This document shows positions 6,418 to 8,496 of a stretch of DNA of 8,496 bases, in pieces. Under the pieces are notes generated by a model. That model was not told the origin of the DNA. It worked only from the letters and a program-made list of their open reading frames with translations, and did no database searches. This stretch comes from Pseudomonadota bacterium (GTDB lineage: Bacteria > Pseudomonadota > Gammaproteobacteria > Burkholderiales > Eutrophovitaceae), in contig PAHB01000108.1 of assembly GCA_002704665.1 (NCBI GenBank), positions 1-8,496 of the forward strand. Direction: 5' to 3'. Each line of letters opens with the position of its first letter. The stretch's first letter is position 1. The translations under genes were made by a program, and so were the position numbers.

Positions 6418-7398
6418 ATGGAAAGGTATAACGCAATTGTATGTGAAACCATAGGCAGTATAGATAATCTGGTTTTAAAAAATATTGCGAGAACCAGACT
6501 GGGTAAGAAACAAGTAAGGGTACAAGTAAAGGCTTGTGGAGTTAATTTTCCAGATAAATTGATGGTCGAAGGAAAGTATCAATTCAAACCCTCCCTCCCC
6601 TTCACCCCAGGATTAGAAATAGCTGGCAAGGTTATAGAAACTCATTCATCTAGTGATTTCCTTGTCGGCGATAAAGTAACGTGTCAAATGAGAGTAGGTG
6701 GATACAGTGAAGAGTTAGTTGTTCCAGAGGAATCCTTGGACAATTTTCCTGATCAATTCACTTACGATGAGGCCGCCGGCTTTAGAGTCGCGGCTCAAAC
6801 CGCTTTTGTTGCCTTAATTGAGAGAGCTAACTTAAAAACAAAACAATCCGTCATGGTTTTAGGTGCAGCTGGAGGGGTGGGGTCAGCAGCAGTACAACTT
6901 GCAAAATCGTTAGGATCCACCGTAATTGCAGTTGCCAATACCTCTGAAAAACAAAAGTTCTGCAAATCCCTAGGAGCCGATTTCGCACTCGGATACGAAA
7001 ATCTCAAGGTAAAATTATTAGAACTTACCAATAATCAGGGGATCGATATTGTTTACGACCCAGTCGGTGGTGATATTTTTCGAGAGTCGCTAAGCTGTCT
7101 CACTTGGGGAGGAAAATACTTGATTATTGGCTTTGCGAATGGAAGCGTTCCCTTACTGCCTACAAATATCGCGCTTATAAAGGGGGTTGATATAATAGGA
7201 GTTAGAGCAGGTGAATATTTCAGGCGATTCCCTCACAAAAAAAGGAATGCCACCGAGCGACTTTTTCAAATTGCCGATTCGGGTGGTATTACCCCACGAA
7301 TTCACAGTGTGTTGCCTCTATCCCAAGCAATTAACGCACTAAAAATGATTGAACGCAGAGAGGTGATGGGTCGTATAATTTTAAAACCTAACAAATAA
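6418..7398 (+). CDS. Zinc-independent MDR protein, NADPH:quinone oxidoreductase type
   Basis: This 326-residue protein fits the medium-chain dehydrogenase/reductase family, quinone oxidoreductase branch, which transfers hydride from NADPH to quinones, enones or acyl-CoA-like substrates in the cytoplasm. The N-terminal GroES-like domain has GVNFPDKLMVEGKY (41-54) and FTPGLEIAGKV (62-72), the branch signature. The Rossmann motif is AAGGVG (150-155), followed by AVQLAKSLG; YDPVGGD (213-219) and the IIGFANG strand (236-242) complete the nucleotide site. The cysteine and histidine set for the catalytic or structural zinc of alcohol dehydrogenases is absent. Length is normal for the family. The ATG has little upstream complementarity to 16S rRNA; the spacing of 23 bases from the previous stop and 15 to the next start supports an operon. 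The true substrate is unknown. Confidence 0.9.
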   Translation: MERYNAIVCETIGSIDNLVLKNIARTRLGKKQVRVQVKACGVNFPDKLMVEGKYQFKPSLPFTPGLEIAGKVIETHSSSDFLVGDKVTCQMRVGGYSEELVVPEESLDNFPDQFTYDEAAGFRVAAQTAFVALIERANLKTKQSVMVLGAAGGVGSAAVQLAKSLGSTVIAVANTSEKQKFCKSLGADFALGYENLKVKLLELTNNQGIDIVYDPVGGDIFRESLSCLTWGGKYLIIGFANGSVPLLPTNIALIKGVDIIGVRAGEYFRRFPHKKRNATERLFQIADSGGITPRIHSVLPLSQAINALKMIERREVMGRIILKPNK

Positions 7399-7413
7399 CT
7401 AACTGGACGAATA

Positions 7414-8175
7414 ATGACAAATATTTCTTTAACCATCACGGAGGCCATTGCGGAAATAAAACTATGCCGACCTCATAGAATGAACGCGGTAACTCTAGAA
7501 CTACTTAAGGATCTTAGGAAGGCCATTGATACTGTTAATCTAAATAATCAAATTAATGTAATAATCCTATCCGGGGAAGGTAAAGCGTTTTGTGCAGGCG
7601 TGGACTTGCGAGAAATAGAGGCAAATAGTACTGATGTGTCCTCAGGAAGTGTAGGAGAATTGCTGGATGAGCATGCCAACGGTGTAATCAAAGCACTCGA
7701 AAGCTCGCCCAAAGCTGTAATTTCTAAAATTAATGGACATTGTTTTACCGGAGGATTGGAAATTGCTTTAGCAGCCGATCTAATCTATGTTGCGAAAGAT
7801 GCAAAGCTTGCTGACACCCATGCAGTCCTCGGGTTTCGACCATCTTGGGGACTAAGTCAAAGACTTCCAAGGCGCGTTAGTTTAATGCGAGCCAAAGAGC
7901 TATCATTTACGGCACAGATTATTACGGGAGAGCAGGCAAAAGATTACGGATTAGCACTAGAGTGTTTTCCAAAGGAAAAACTTGACGCAGAGGTTCTTTC
8001 AATTGCTAAGAAAATTAGCGGTAACAGTCCAAACTCCATAAAAGCATACAAAGACTTATATAAAGCCTATCAAAACAGTGGCTTACAATCCGGTCTAGAG
8101 TATGAAGCCAGCAGCCGTTACGATATACCTGAAGTAGAGCAAAGAGTTATGGAGTTTCTTAAAAGACTTCGTTAA
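7414..8175 (+). CDS. Enoyl-CoA hydratase/isomerase (crotonase) family protein
   Basis: The 253-residue product has the full crotonase fold. The oxyanion-hole segments are FCAGVDLREI (59-68) and CFTGGLEIAL (110-119); E116 matches the first catalytic Glu (E144 of rat mitochondrial hydratase). The second catalytic Glu (E164 in rat) falls in DTHAVLG (134-140), where His136 replaces it. The stretch DTHA.LG.RP.WGLSQRLPR is familiar from a subgroup of bacterial enoyl-CoA hydratase-like proteins, so this is a subgroup trait. With one Glu it may act as an isomerase, a hydratase with altered mechanism, or another acyl-CoA enzyme. The ATG has only a weak GGA site upstream. It is the last gene of the plus-strand group; its TAA overlaps the convergent cytochrome stop. 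Confidence 0.9.
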   Translation: MTNISLTITEAIAEIKLCRPHRMNAVTLELLKDLRKAIDTVNLNNQINVIILSGEGKAFCAGVDLREIEANSTDVSSGSVGELLDEHANGVIKALESSPKAVISKINGHCFTGGLEIALAADLIYVAKDAKLADTHAVLGFRPSWGLSQRLPRRVSLMRAKELSFTAQIITGEQAKDYGLALECFPKEKLDAEVLSIAKKISGNSPNSIKAYKDLYKAYQNSGLQSGLEYEASSRYDIPEVEQRVMEFLKRLR

Positions 8176-8496
8176 TCTTGAGGCTCGCCTTCTTTTTTTA
8201 GCCTAAGCTTCGTCTTTATGAAAACCGCCATTTCATGAATCCTATTGTCACCAATAGTCCCTGCAAACGCAGGCATGCCCCGCTCTATTCGACCATTTTT
8301 GATTATATATGCTAGGGCTTCAATTGGAAGAGGTGTAACTCGTAGATCAGCAGCCATTCCTCCCTCACTATAGCCTCCTCGACCATCCCATTTGTGGCAC
8401 GTTATGCAATGCCTCCTAAATTCACTTTCACCACCCCCCCGCGGAACTACGATTTTTTTCCTTTCCTCAGCAATACTTATAGCTGGCAATAGGAGA
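8172..8496 (-). CDS. c-type cytochrome, exported, N-terminus outside the window
   Basis: The frame is open to the right window edge, so the start lies outside; 107 codons are visible. The apparent start TTG at 8489 is not real: the codons before it encode more hydrophobic residues (LLLPAISIA), the end of a signal peptide with likely cleavage after SIA. The heme c site is CITCH with the following KWDGRGG typical of class I cytochromes c, and RGMPAF supplies a probable axial Met. After GDNRIHEMAVFIKTKLRL the protein ends with a charged tail. It should act as a small periplasmic electron carrier or subunit. Its partner enzyme would lie upstream of its start, to the right of the window. The stop overlaps that of the crotonase-family gene. 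Confidence 0.88.
   Translation of the reverse strand, partial: LLLPAISIAEERKKIVVPRGGGESEFRRHCITCHKWDGRGGYSEGGMAADLRVTPLPIEALAYIIKNGRIERGMPAFAGTIGDNRIHEMAVFIKTKLRLKKEGEPQD

Noticed and set aside
1..8496. CRISPR array, tRNA/rRNA gene or insertion sequence
   Set aside because: No regularly spaced direct repeats, no cloverleaf or rRNA sequence, and no transposase frame or terminal inverted repeats were seen.

Overview
The window is AT-rich (about 40% GC by eye) and densely coded. The gene content is typical of a free-living, possibly marine, proteobacterium: a class III CoA-transferase, a nucleotide cyclase fused to a TPR region, a GFA-family protein, acyl-CoA type enzymes and a c-type cytochrome. 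The cyclase architecture (cytoplasmic cyclase, one membrane helix, TolB-N-like domain, TPRs) is best known from Alphaproteobacteria, but the sequence alone does not fix the taxon. There are no tRNA, rRNA, CRISPR or transposon signals.

Left part (1-1848): the C-terminal 132 codons of a CaiB/BaiF CoA-transferase on the plus strand run convergently into an Nramp-like membrane transporter on the minus strand. The transporter has GSGE where classical Nramp proteins have the metal-binding DPGN motif. A 146-base intergenic region with two promoter candidates separates it from a divergent plus-strand gene for a small exported cysteine-containing protein (1995-2480).

Middle (2515-4437): a 640-residue class III nucleotide cyclase lies on the minus strand. 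Its metal-binding aspartates and transition-state Asn/Arg are intact, but both residues that normally read the purine base are asparagine. An 84-base divergent region containing palindromes separates it from the next gene group.

Right part (4522-8175): six plus-strand genes with short gaps or overlaps look like one transcription unit: an SDR-fold protein without the catalytic Tyr/Lys pair, an 80-residue small protein, a 134-residue exported protein coupled to it by an ATGA overlap, a GFA-family zinc protein, a zinc-free quinone-reductase-type MDR protein, and an enoyl-CoA hydratase/isomerase-family protein. Its last stop codon overlaps the stop codon of a convergent c-type cytochrome gene that leaves the window on the right.

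Together the CoA-transferase, SDR, MDR and crotonase-fold enzymes suggest acyl-CoA or xenobiotic/carbonyl catabolism, but no substrate can be read from the sequence. I found no clear evidence for a wholly new system. The most unusual points are three proteins that keep a family fold while changing key residues (transporter, cyclase, SDR) and the pair of small two-cysteine proteins embedded in the metabolic operon.
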